A stretch of 58,337 nt of DNA from VBAS01 sp035318985. GTDB lineage: Bacteria; Bacteroidota; Bacteroidia; Chitinophagales; Chitinophagaceae. The position numbers and the translations under genes were made by a program. The notes under the pieces were generated by a model, which saw only the letters and a program-made list of their open reading frames with translations, searched no databases and had not been told where the DNA came from. Location of the stretch: positions 1 through 58,337 of the forward strand of contig DATHDP010000109.1 in assembly GCA_035318985.1 (NCBI GenBank). The letters are read 5' to 3'. Below are positions 1-8,129 of the stretch, piece after piece (position 1 is the stretch's first letter; each line of letters starts with the position of its first letter).

Positions 1-77
1 ATCAGTTCTTTTAATATAAAAATAGAAGGTCCTTCCGGCATTGGTTCGGTATTATAATATAAGCGAATTCATTTCAC

Positions 78-284
78 TTATTTGCTGCCGCTCTTCTTTC
101 TGCTAGTCCCTTTTTTCTTCGGAGCTTTTGCACCGGCTTTACGAGCTTCTGAAAGACCGATCGCTATTGCTTGTTTTCGACTTGTAACTTTTTTTCCGCT
201 ACGGCCGCTCTTCAAGGTTCCTTTTTTCTTTTCCCGCATTACTTTTTCCACTTTTTCTCCTGCCTTTTTTGAATACTTTGCCAT
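78..284 (-). CDS. Small basic protein, DUF6496-like
   Basis: This 68-residue protein is made almost entirely of Lys, Arg, Ser, Gly and Ala, with a conserved-looking core LKSGRSGKKVTSRKQAIAIG followed by LSEARKAG and a Lys-rich tail. The core matches my recollection of DUF6496, a family of short, very basic bacterial proteins of unknown function that is often linked by annotation to nucleoid or histone-like roles. There is no signal peptide or membrane segment, so it is probably cytoplasmic and may bind nucleic acid (inference from charge). It lies 29 bases downstream of the FAD/Rieske gene on the same strand, so the two may be co-transcribed. An ORF of the same length on the other strand is a shadow. 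Confidence 0.75.
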   Translation of the reverse strand: MAKYSKKAGEKVEKVMREKKKGTLKSGRSGKKVTSRKQAIAIGLSEARKAGAKAPKKKGTSRKKSGSK

Positions 285-313
285 ATAAATATTTTGGGGT
301 TTGATAAATTATC

Positions 314-1852
314 TTATTCTTCTTTAGAAATTAATTTGCGAACATTCACTTTTGCCAAATTTTTTGTTGCAGGTCCATTCATTACACGACCGTCATAGGA
401 ATAACGGGCACCATGACATGGACAATCCCATGTTAGTTCGGCATTGTTCCATTTTACTTCGCAGCCTACATGTGTACAAGTAGGACTCAAAGCATGTATG
501 CCACCATCTTTATCTTTATATATAGCGACCTTTTCATCTTTAAAGGTTACGATCTTACCCTCTTCTGTTGCAATTTCTGTCAACTCATGCAGCTCTTCAT
601 GAGAAAAAAATTTGCTTGCAAACTGTTTAACTACATCTGCATTGTGACTAACAAAATTTGTAAAGCCTGCAACAAGTTTTAACCTGTTTGGATCATAGAG
701 ATCTTTATAAGGACTATCCTGGTTAGTGATCAACTTAGTTAATAGTAATGCGGCAACTGTACTATAAGGCATTCCATTTCCACCAAAACCTGTTGCAACA
801 AATATTTTATCATGGCCCGGCAGTTGACCTATATAAGGAAGACCATCCGGGGATTCATAATACTGCGAAGACCATTTGTAAGCAACATCTTTAACGTCAA
901 AATATTTTCGAATATGTGATTCAAGTTTTAAAAAACGGTATTCCTGGTTTTCTTCATGTGCTGTTTTATGGTCATTACCACCTGCGATAAAATATTTGTG
1001 TCCATCAATTGCCTGGGAACGATAATAATTGTAAGGATCATACATATCATATAAAAGATCTTCAGGATACTCGTTATTCTTTAAAGTAACAGCCATTGCG
1101 TAACTGCGCATAGGAACGCACCGAAAATGCAAAAGATTAACGCCTGGAGGAATATGTGTTGCATAAATTAAAAATCTTCCTGTGCATTTTCCTTTACTCG
1201 TTTCAATAGTGACATTGTCATTTTCATCGGCGGAAACAAAACGACATTGCTGCAAGATCACTCCACCGGCTTTTTCAAATTGCATCGCCAAACCATGTAC
1301 ATAACGAACGGGATTAAATTTTGCCTGTTCATCTACCTGCATTGCTTTTAAAAACTTAATTGGAACACTTATTTTATTTATAAAGTTGTTTTTAATGCCG
1401 GCATCATTGGTTGCAGCACTGATCTTGTCAAGTTCATCCTTTTGTTTATCAGTTTCTGCAAATAAGGTCGCCGAAGTTGTTTTAAGATCACAATCAATGC
1501 TATGCTTTTTTATAGTCTCCCGAATTGTATTTACTGCTTCCGTTACCGACTCAGCAACGAGTTTTGATTTCTCTTTGCTGAATTTTTTTTCTATTGTTGA
1601 ATACGGCACATCTAGTAAAGTATTGATATGTGCCGTAGTACCACCAGTAGTGCCAAAGCAGAGCTCATGAGCTTCTAGCAGAAGACAATTCATACCTGCC
1701 TTTTGTAAATGGTATGCGGTGCTTACCCCGGTTATACCGCCACCAACGATCACCACATCATATATTTTATTGAAGTCTATTTGATTCGTTGGCAGGTATT
1801 CATCTACACTTTCCTGCCATAGAGAAATATTACAACCATCACGCTTTATCAT
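314..1852 (-). CDS. FAD-dependent oxidoreductase with C-terminal Rieske domain
   Basis: The N-terminus (about residues 32-60) has a dinucleotide-binding motif, DVVIVGGGITGVSTAYHL, typical of the DAO-type FAD oxidoreductases. The last 75 residues form a Rieske [2Fe-2S] domain with CTHVGC and CPCHGARY; by position the cluster ligands are C459, H461, C477 and H480, with C464 and C479 as the usual disulfide. Late in the FAD domain VATGFGGNGMPYSTVAA resembles the second FAD contact. This fusion is a known family of uncharacterised soluble oxidoreductases; the substrate cannot be read from the sequence. No signal peptide is visible, so it is probably cytoplasmic. The 280-base gap to the divergent lipoprotein gene is AT-rich and I identified no clear promoter in it. 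Confidence 0.9.
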   Translation of the reverse strand: MIKRDGCNISLWQESVDEYLPTNQIDFNKIYDVVIVGGGITGVSTAYHLQKAGMNCLLLEAHELCFGTTGGTTAHINTLLDVPYSTIEKKFSKEKSKLVAESVTEAVNTIRETIKKHSIDCDLKTTSATLFAETDKQKDELDKISAATNDAGIKNNFINKISVPIKFLKAMQVDEQAKFNPVRYVHGLAMQFEKAGGVILQQCRFVSADENDNVTIETSKGKCTGRFLIYATHIPPGVNLLHFRCVPMRSYAMAVTLKNNEYPEDLLYDMYDPYNYYRSQAIDGHKYFIAGGNDHKTAHEENQEYRFLKLESHIRKYFDVKDVAYKWSSQYYESPDGLPYIGQLPGHDKIFVATGFGGNGMPYSTVAALLLTKLITNQDSPYKDLYDPNRLKLVAGFTNFVSHNADVVKQFASKFFSHEELHELTEIATEEGKIVTFKDEKVAIYKDKDGGIHALSPTCTHVGCEVKWNNAELTWDCPCHGARYSYDGRVMNGPATKNLAKVNVRKLISKEE

Positions 1853-2132
1853 AAAAATTTATTTAGATAAAAACGGACAATTATCTTGCCATCACTTTTA
1901 AATTTTTTATATCATAGATTGAAGTGACTGTTTATTCTGCAAAGTGAGATTTAGACTCCATGTCTAGATACACAATTAAATTATTAAGAATTTTGTAGAG
2001 ACATTTCCCCAGACTTTTGGCCTTATTAAGCAAGAAATAAATTTTTCCCCTTAAAAATAGCATTCATTCACATAAAATGGCATGGCATATCATTTGCCAC
2101 TATTTAAAAACTTATAATTAAAAAGACCAACT

Positions 2133-2696
2133 ATGAAAAAGAAATGGATAGTGATCGTTGCTAGTGGGTTTTTACTGGCAGCATGCGGAGATAACAAAAC
2201 TGATACTGCCTACAACGAAAAAACAACTGAGACCGCACCTACTTCTGACGCACCTCCAACAGTAACTCCTGAATATAATCCGCCTGATAATACCAGGGTG
2301 GCATTTCAAACTAAATATCCGAATGCTACAGATGTAAGTTGGTCTGCATATAAACCTTATGAAAGGATCAACTGGGAATGGACAGGATGGCCTTCTATGG
2401 ATACTACTTATTATGCTGTCAACTATAAAGTAGACAACAGGAATTTTTGGTCATGGTGGGATAAAAATACTAATTGGATCGGATCATCATCAGTTATTGA
2501 AGATTCAACAATGCTTCCTGACCCTGTAAAGAAAACACTTAGGAACAGCTATGCAGGTTATAAAATAAAATCTATAGATGAAGAGAATGATAAAAACAGG
2601 ACTGTCTACGAAATTAAACTGGAGAAAGGAGATGCTACTGCAAAGGTTTTGATCGATAAGAATGGAAAAATTTGGAAGAAGGATGCTAAGGCTTAA
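2133..2696 (+). CDS. PepSY-like lipoprotein
   Basis: Residues 1-18 form a lipoprotein signal ending in the lipobox FLLAAC, so the mature protein is probably acylated at C18 and membrane-anchored. A Thr/Pro-rich linker follows (about residues 25-55). The rest has the pattern of the Bacteroidota PepSY-like family: AFQTKYPNATDVSWSAYKP, a Trp/Tyr-rich strand region with YYAVNYKVDNRNFWSWW, then LPDPVKKTLRNSY and a final VLIDKNGKIWKK strand. Such proteins are small beta-rich periplasmic or surface proteins of unknown function. It is transcribed alone, divergent from the FAD/Rieske gene and convergent with mltF, and is followed by a strong terminator hairpin. Confidence 0.75.
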   Translation: MKKKWIVIVASGFLLAACGDNKTDTAYNEKTTETAPTSDAPPTVTPEYNPPDNTRVAFQTKYPNATDVSWSAYKPYERINWEWTGWPSMDTTYYAVNYKVDNRNFWSWWDKNTNWIGSSSVIEDSTMLPDPVKKTLRNSYAGYKIKSIDEENDKNRTVYEIKLEKGDATAKVLIDKNGKIWKKDAKA

Positions 2697-2795
2697 CGGG
2701 ATAATTACTCTGCCTGGCCCGTACCCTGTTTTAAACTTTATACCCCTGAAATAAAAATGTCTTATATACGCTCAGATAACCAATAAGTCCGATCG

Positions 2796-2827
2796 ACCGG
2801 CCGCCTTCTGCGGCCGGTTCTCTTTTA
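2796..2827 (+). terminator. Rho-independent terminator of the PepSY-like gene
   Basis: A perfect 9-bp GC-rich stem (ACCGGCCGC, loop CTTCT, GCGGCCGGT) is followed by TCTCTTTT on the plus strand. The minus-strand side lacks a T run, so it should act on the plus-strand gene rather than on the convergent mltF. Confidence 0.8.
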
Positions 2828-2850
2828 CTCCATTGTCAAACCAGTTTTTT

Positions 2851-4380
2851 TTATTGAGAATTTTTCTGGTCTCTTGAATCTTTAAAATGTTGAAGTGCCT
2901 GGTAGGACCAATAATATCTATATATATTGCTAACATACTGGACAGTTTCCCTCCCAATATGGCGTGCTGCCATGATCTCTACATTATTAAACCATACATT
3001 TTCATTCAATCCATGTGCTTTAGCCTCACGTCTTAATTTTCTCATATTGCCAGGTCCGCAGTTGTAGGCCCCCAGTGCCATAAGATGCATATTCAAAGAA
3101 TCTATTTGTGCATTTTCAAAATAGTTATCAATTAAATAGCGCATATATTTTACACCTGCATGGATATTGTTCTCCGAATTTCTAACATTGGGAATACTGA
3201 TCGGTGGACTTGCAGCTGTTCTGGGTAGAACCTGCATAACGCCAACCGCTCCGGCATGACTCACTGTTTCCTGCTTAAGCTGAGATTCCTGGAATGCCTG
3301 GGCAGATAATAAGAGCCAGTCAAGAGAATACTTATCTCCATATTTAATAAACATGGCTCTGAAATGATTTAGATCTGCTAATGCCTCCTTGCTTTGAGAG
3401 TTCCGTAACCTGGTTGTATTTTTTAGGTATTTGTCATAGAGCATATTTCCAACCATTGACCCTTTCCTTATTTGCGGTATAAATTTGTTAACAGCAGCTT
3501 TTAATTTTGGTGAATTTTTTCTGAATGCCCATCCGTATGACACATTAGTTTCGACTGCAATTTTCGAGTATACCTTTAGATCTTTATAAACACTATTCCA
3601 AAGTTTTCCAAGATCCTCAGAAATTACGGTGAAGGGAATCAATCCCTCATTTACCATTTCAAGAATATCTTCCGCTTCAAGATATGGGCCCGTGAATTCG
3701 ATTTGTATAGGTTTAAGCCCGAGTTTTTGAAGCGAATCATTTAGCCTGTTTAATGAATACTGATAGCTGCTGTTTTCGCGAACAAAAACTTGTTTACCGG
3801 CAAGATCTGCAATTGAGTTAATTGCTGGTGCTGAGGGTCCGCCTACAACAATATCTTTTATACCTGTTACAGTTGGAGTTGAAAAATCGATTTGTTCTTT
3901 TCTTTCTGAAGTTATCGTAAAACCAGATGCGATCATGTCTGCATGACCGCTTGTTAATAATGGTACGATCTGTTCACGGCTTACAGGTATAAAGATCACA
4001 CGTACTTTGGCTGGATTAAATTTCAACTGCCTGTTCAATTCTTTCTCAAAAAGATTGAGCAGGTCATAAGCAAGGCCGTAGGTTTTCATTCCCTCTATGT
4101 AGTAATAAGTTTTTGAGTAGGGAACTAATACACGAATATACCGCCGGGCAATCATGCTATCGAGATCGCCAAATGCTGTATTTGCCAACCCTAATATCTC
4201 ATTTTCAGAAGCCCAGTTAATATAAGAAATACTGTCGCCTCTAATTGTTAGTCCGGATGTGTCTTGTAAACTGGTTTTATTAGAATCGACTTTTTCTGAA
4301 TTTGCTTTTGTAGTTGTATCCTGGCAGGAAAGATGGCAAACAGTCGCCATCAAAAAAATAAAAAAAAAGGTGAAACGCAT
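2851..4380 (-). CDS. mltF: MltF-like membrane-bound lytic murein transglycosylase
   Basis: A lipoprotein signal ends at C19 (CHLSC). Residues about 80-320 form a type-3 periplasmic solute-binding domain, including YGLAYDLLNLFEKEL, GHADMIASGFTITSER and IDFSTPT. Residues about 340-480 form an SLT lysozyme-like domain with SAQAFQESQLK (catalytic Glu E365), HAGAVGVMQVLPRTA and GAYNCGPGNMRKL. This solute-binding plus SLT order and the 509-residue length are those of MltF, which cleaves the MurNAc-GlcNAc bond of peptidoglycan with 1,6-anhydro product formation. It should sit on a periplasm-facing membrane leaflet. It is the last gene before a ten-gene cluster on the same strand, but the 114-base AT-rich gap suggests a separate transcript. 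Confidence 0.9.
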   Translation of the reverse strand: MRFTFFFIFLMATVCHLSCQDTTTKANSEKVDSNKTSLQDTSGLTIRGDSISYINWASENEILGLANTAFGDLDSMIARRYIRVLVPYSKTYYYIEGMKTYGLAYDLLNLFEKELNRQLKFNPAKVRVIFIPVSREQIVPLLTSGHADMIASGFTITSERKEQIDFSTPTVTGIKDIVVGGPSAPAINSIADLAGKQVFVRENSSYQYSLNRLNDSLQKLGLKPIQIEFTGPYLEAEDILEMVNEGLIPFTVISEDLGKLWNSVYKDLKVYSKIAVETNVSYGWAFRKNSPKLKAAVNKFIPQIRKGSMVGNMLYDKYLKNTTRLRNSQSKEALADLNHFRAMFIKYGDKYSLDWLLLSAQAFQESQLKQETVSHAGAVGVMQVLPRTAASPPISIPNVRNSENNIHAGVKYMRYLIDNYFENAQIDSLNMHLMALGAYNCGPGNMRKLRREAKAHGLNENVWFNNVEIMAARHIGRETVQYVSNIYRYYWSYQALQHFKDSRDQKNSQ

Positions 4381-4494
4381 TTTTTAAATATTAATAAGGT
4401 TAATAGTCCAATTTGCTTTGTGTTAAACAAAGTACAATTGTAATTTATACAATTTTGATTATAAACTATTCATTTTTGTTTATTGGGATCCCTG

Positions 4495-5559
4495 TTACTG
4501 GCTAACCGGCAATTCAATTACAGGATTATTGGATGAAGTAGGAGAAAAATACCAGGCATTGCTGAATGTTGTGTTACTGCCGAATGCGCCATCCCTCGCT
4601 GTAGGTTTATTCGATTGTAGTACGAGATTCCATATACCTATGCCAGAAAAATAATGTTTTGTAAACGTATAAGAGGTTTTTTCAAGTGTCCTGCTTTGTG
4701 TTGATAATAGACTGTCCCATTTATCAACACCGCCACTTTTGCTCCAGGATTGGGTCACACATTTTTCCGGATTAATTGTAAGGGTTGTCCCACTGATAAT
4801 ATAAGTACCATTCTCTTTCACAAGAATGATTTTATTCATATTCATCCTGAATGTCTTTGAAACAAAACTATAAGTGCCGTTAGCGTTGAATGTATATTGA
4901 TCTTTAGTATATCCACCGGCCCCCTCACTAGCAGCATCACCGCTGGCAACACGGGCACTTGAAGTCTTTGACCATATACCGGAGATGGCAGCGTTGTTGG
5001 CCGTTGTTGTTTGCTTTACCGGTTCCTTTTGTGTTCCCTCCGCAGTTTTTTTAGCGGGCAGCTGAACATTCGTTTCCGGTTTTTTCAGATCAACGGATGA
5101 AAGAAATAATTCAATATCTTTTAAATAATCCTCGCTGTTGGTAGTTGCTATAATACTTACGCAACGATCAAATCCGCTTATTGTGGTAAGCAAAGCTGTT
5201 GCTTCACCTTTATTAAAGGAGAAAGTAGTTGCTCCCGATTTTATTTTCCAGCCGCCTGCATCCTTCACTTCATCTAACTGAGGCGTCCCGGTTGGTTTAT
5301 AAGTTTTAACGATCAAACCCTGCCACTCACTGTCAAAATCCTGTTCTATATTTCCTTTACTATCTATACTTTTTACAATACCTAGCTGGCACCAGCTATT
5401 TTTTGTTTTATTTGTAATACTGTAACTGGTTATATCTCCAATTACTTCTTTTTTCCATCCCTTTGGTGGTGTATAAGTAACAATATCGAAGGTCTCTTTT
5501 TGTGCAAAAGCTTTTCCCACAAAAACACAAAGAACGCTAAGAAGAAATATTTTTTTCAT
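4495..5559 (-). CDS. Exported protein, N-terminal repeat-family domain plus lipocalin-like C-terminus
   Basis: A signal peptide ends at KAFAQ (residue 20). Residues about 22-160 form a domain shared with three other proteins of this cluster: ETFDIVTYTPPKGWKK, a WCQLGIVKS strand, a DSEWQ helix start, and an ending EDYLKDIELFLSSVDLKK. The layout (Pro-Gly-Trp start, long strands, final helix before S-V/I-LKK) recalls the MOG1/PsbP/DUF1795 fold; this is a weak inference. After a Lys/Thr/Ala linker, residues about 192-354 start with ISGIWSK and contain YTFNANGTYSFVSK and NGTYIISGTTLTINP, like lipocalin-type beta barrels. It is the last gene of the cluster. Its signal-peptide region and upstream 50 bases closely match those of the next gene upstream, pointing to duplication or gene conversion. 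Confidence 0.75.
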   Translation of the reverse strand: MKKIFLLSVLCVFVGKAFAQKETFDIVTYTPPKGWKKEVIGDITSYSITNKTKNSWCQLGIVKSIDSKGNIEQDFDSEWQGLIVKTYKPTGTPQLDEVKDAGGWKIKSGATTFSFNKGEATALLTTISGFDRCVSIIATTNSEDYLKDIELFLSSVDLKKPETNVQLPAKKTAEGTQKEPVKQTTTANNAAISGIWSKTSSARVASGDAASEGAGGYTKDQYTFNANGTYSFVSKTFRMNMNKIILVKENGTYIISGTTLTINPEKCVTQSWSKSGGVDKWDSLLSTQSRTLEKTSYTFTKHYFSGIGIWNLVLQSNKPTARDGAFGSNTTFSNAWYFSPTSSNNPVIELPVSQ

Positions 5560-5610
5560 GATGATGATTAAATATGATTATGACTATTCACCGGAAGTTT
5601 AATACTAACC
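5560..5610 (-). pseudogene. 3'-end relic of a family paralogue
   Basis: Read on the minus strand, this gap contains AAACTTCCGGTGAAT, which aligns with AAACTTCCTGGTGAATAA at the 3' end (Lys-Leu-Pro-Gly-Glu-stop) of the gene ending at 7042, with one base missing. The bases after it (CATAATCAT..., ending in repeated ATC before the ATG) also match the spacer between 7042 and 7017. The gap therefore carries the tail of a lost family member that once ended directly upstream of the 4495-5559 gene. Confidence 0.75.
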
Positions 5611-5631
5611 AAACAATTGTTTCCAAGAATT

Positions 5632-7017
5632 TTATTTTTTGCCATATACCGTATAAATGCCACTACCTGGAGTCTGAGCATCCAATAGGTGTAATAGCCT
5701 GGCACCTTTAATACAGGAGAAATGAGCATTGTATGTTCTAGGCTTTCTTTCAATATCTGAAAACTTAACCTGCCAGTTGTTGAGTACTGTAAATTTTCCG
5801 GCTGATTTTACCTGGGCAAATTTTGCATTACCCACCATCCCATTTACCGCTATAAGTTTCCAATTATAAGTATTGCCGGCAGCAAATTGAAAAGTTTCGT
5901 TTGATTGGTTAAGATTCATACCGGCATAATCTCCTGTATAAACATTGTATAGTTGTTGCACACCGGAAAAGTCGCTTGACCATTCTCCTTTAAAATCAGC
6001 GGCAGCAACAGCAAACTTGTTATAATTGGTCATTTGAACCAATGGATTAAGCAAATCGGTTTCACTGTCCCATCGTATTGTTGACGGGTCAAATTTATAT
6101 TGCTGAATAAAACTGTTTTTATCCGGAGTTACAAACTCAAGCCAGCCAGTCTGGCCTTGCCGGAAAAGCAGCACAAATACTTCTTTCCCGGTGCTGTTCT
6201 CCGTGAGATATCCAAAGCCCAGGTAGGGACGGTTATAAGTAGTGATATAGGCAGTTTTGTAGTCTCGCAGTTTGCTGTAACGGGGGGCCACTAAAATATT
6301 CCAGGCCGCATTGGTAAGCGGCTCGGGATCGGCAGGAAAAATTGTTCCTTCCCTGGGATAATGGATCAGCACTTTTATATTTCCCTTTGTTACTTCTACC
6401 CAATCTTCCTGCACTGTGCTTGTCCAGCCATCATCAAAGTTGGTGGTAGTAAAAGTAAACCCATCATTTTTTGCACTGGACGTAGATTGAGTATTTTTTT
6501 CCTGAGTAGTAGGAGTTTTATTAATTGCTTGTGTTTGTTTTTTTAAGCTAATTGATCCTATGAACGATGTCATTTCGGTTTCATAGGCATCAGTATTGGT
6601 CAGTATTATTAAGTTCACCATTTTGTTATAACCGGTTGACGTTACCAGTAAGGCAACACCTTTTTCACCATCGCTTTCAAAAGCTGCATAACCGCTTTCC
6701 ACTTCCCAGTCATCTTCTTTTGCTGAAGGTTGCATTTCCGGTGCAGCAGAAACATTCACCATTTCTTTAACTACAGAAGTCCATGCTAAATCAAAATTTT
6801 CTTTTGAATTGGTTGTACCCGGCACTGCCTTATACAATGTAATGAGGCAGTAGGTTCCCTTTGCCGCATCTTCTTTTGAAAATTGAACAGCACTTTCAGT
6901 ACGTTTTTTTTTCCATGTTTTGGGTACCGTGTAAGTGGCAATATCAAACGTTTCTTTTTGTGCAAAAGCTTTTCCCACAAAAACACAAAGAACACTAAGA
7001 AGGAATATTTTTTTCAT
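5632..7017 (-). CDS. Exported protein sharing the cluster N-terminal domain
   Basis: The signal peptide is identical in sequence to that of the 4495-5559 product (MKKIFLLSVLCVFVGKAFAQ). Residues about 22-155 are the shared family domain (KETFDIATYTVPKTWKK, TYCLITLYKA, NFDLAWTSVV, ETEMTSFIGSISLKK). The C-terminal half, from about residue 190, is different from its neighbours: it contains DDGWTSTVQEDWVEVTKG, a PLTNAAWNILV segment, and a final beta-rich part with FKGEWSSDF that may again be lipocalin-like. No known family was recognised for the C-terminal half. The gene sits between a full paralogue upstream and a 3' relic of one downstream, so its distinct C-terminus looks like a replacement within a tandem array. 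Confidence 0.75.
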   Translation of the reverse strand: MKKIFLLSVLCVFVGKAFAQKETFDIATYTVPKTWKKKRTESAVQFSKEDAAKGTYCLITLYKAVPGTTNSKENFDLAWTSVVKEMVNVSAAPEMQPSAKEDDWEVESGYAAFESDGEKGVALLVTSTGYNKMVNLIILTNTDAYETEMTSFIGSISLKKQTQAINKTPTTQEKNTQSTSSAKNDGFTFTTTNFDDGWTSTVQEDWVEVTKGNIKVLIHYPREGTIFPADPEPLTNAAWNILVAPRYSKLRDYKTAYITTYNRPYLGFGYLTENSTGKEVFVLLFRQGQTGWLEFVTPDKNSFIQQYKFDPSTIRWDSETDLLNPLVQMTNYNKFAVAAADFKGEWSSDFSGVQQLYNVYTGDYAGMNLNQSNETFQFAAGNTYNWKLIAVNGMVGNAKFAQVKSAGKFTVLNNWQVKFSDIERKPRTYNAHFSCIKGARLLHLLDAQTPGSGIYTVYGKK

Positions 7018-7066
7018 GATGATGATTATTTATGATTATGATTATTCACCAGGAAGTTTAATTACT
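6939..7066 (-). repeat. Duplicated signal-peptide and spacer segment (second copy at 5481-5607)
   Basis: This segment runs from the 3' end of the 7042 gene through the spacer and signal-peptide codons of the 5632-7017 gene. It is about 90% identical by eye to 5481-5607. The family domain beyond it is far more diverged, so the segment is a recent duplication or a conversion tract. Confidence 0.8.
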
Positions 7067-8046
7067 ATATAAGCCGGTGCTTGCATGTATCGCCACATTT
7101 TTTTGCTTTCAACCTCAGCATTATATTTTCCATCTCTCTTTGTTTCAGCGGAAGCCTGCAGCATGATGACCGTTTGCTTTATTGCTTCATCGAAGTTTAT
7201 ATAAAAACTATAACTGCTTTTTTCAATAGCTTGTGGCTGACTGCTGAGAAGTTTATTATAATTGTCGCCGCCATTTTTTTTGCTCCATGCTTCAATTACA
7301 TTTTTTTTCGGTATGATGCTAAGTGTTGTTCCGCTTACAGTATAGGTGCCGGTTTCTCTTGTGAGCAAGGTCTCTGAATCATTCTCCCTATATGTCTTTC
7401 TTATGAAGCTATAAGTGCCATTAGTGTTGAAAGTATATTGCTGTTTGGAATAATTCCAGGGGCCATATCGGTTATTTGCCATCATTGCATTGTTGCCAAA
7501 CCCCCATGTGCCTGCAACGGATACATTACTATTGCTTGTCTTTTTTTGAGTGTTTTGAACATTCGGTTTTTTTAATTCAATGGAACTGAGAAAGGTTTCT
7601 ACCGCTTTCAAATAATCTTCACTGCTGGTGGTTGCTACAATACTTACGCAGCGATCAAATCCACTTACGGTGCGGAGCATAGCTATTGCTTCACTGTTAT
7701 TAAAAGAGAATGTAGTTGCTCCCGATCTTACCTTCCAGCCGTCTGCTTCCTGTACCTCACTTAATTGTGGTGTTCCGGTTGGTTTATAGTTTTTAACGAT
7801 AAACTCTTCCCACTCGCTTTCAAAATCCTTTTCTATACTGCCTTTACTGTTTGTACTTCTTATGATAGCTACCTGGCACCAACTGTTATTTTTTTTATTA
7901 ATAATACTATGAGTGACTATATTCTCTGTAACTTTTTTCTCCCATCCTTTAGGAGGTGTGTAAGTAACCATATCGAATGTTTCTTGTTGTGCAAAGGCTG
8001 TTGCAGCAAAAGCAAAGAAGAAAGAGATAGAAATTACATTTTTCAT
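7042..8046 (-). CDS. Exported protein, cluster N-terminal domain plus lipocalin-like C-terminus
   Basis: The start chosen gives a clean signal peptide, MKNVISISFFFAFAATAFAQ; an in-frame ATG four codons upstream is also possible. The architecture matches the 4495-5559 product along its whole length: QETFDMVTYTPPKGWEKK, WCQVAIIRS, a shared GATTFSFNNSEA and SGFDRCVSIVATT, EDYLKAVETFLSSIELKKP, then VAGTWGFG, YTFNTNGTYSFIRK and TGTYTVSGTTLSIIPKK. The first domain is a candidate MOG1/PsbP-like fold and the second lipocalin-like; both are inferences from motif spacing. The two proteins are clear tandem paralogues, but this one has its own signal peptide. Function unknown; probably periplasmic or surface. 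Confidence 0.75.
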   Translation of the reverse strand: MKNVISISFFFAFAATAFAQQETFDMVTYTPPKGWEKKVTENIVTHSIINKKNNSWCQVAIIRSTNSKGSIEKDFESEWEEFIVKNYKPTGTPQLSEVQEADGWKVRSGATTFSFNNSEAIAMLRTVSGFDRCVSIVATTSSEDYLKAVETFLSSIELKKPNVQNTQKKTSNSNVSVAGTWGFGNNAMMANNRYGPWNYSKQQYTFNTNGTYSFIRKTYRENDSETLLTRETGTYTVSGTTLSIIPKKNVIEAWSKKNGGDNYNKLLSSQPQAIEKSSYSFYINFDEAIKQTVIMLQASAETKRDGKYNAEVESKKMWRYMQAPAYIVIKLPGE

Positions 8047-8129
8047 TTTAATACCCATTATTGCTCAAATGTATTTGCAATCGCAGCCCGATACTATCCT
8101 GTAAAACAGGGATATTTTTGATGTACACT

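Noticed and set aside
314..1852. Ring-hydroxylating dioxygenase because of the Rieske motif
   Set aside because: The Rieske domain is C-terminal to an FAD domain; no mononuclear-iron domain is present.
1853..2132. Small RNA or promoter pair in the divergent gap
   Set aside because: I could not find a TAnnTTTG box with correct spacing or a stable hairpin with a T run, so nothing is annotated there.
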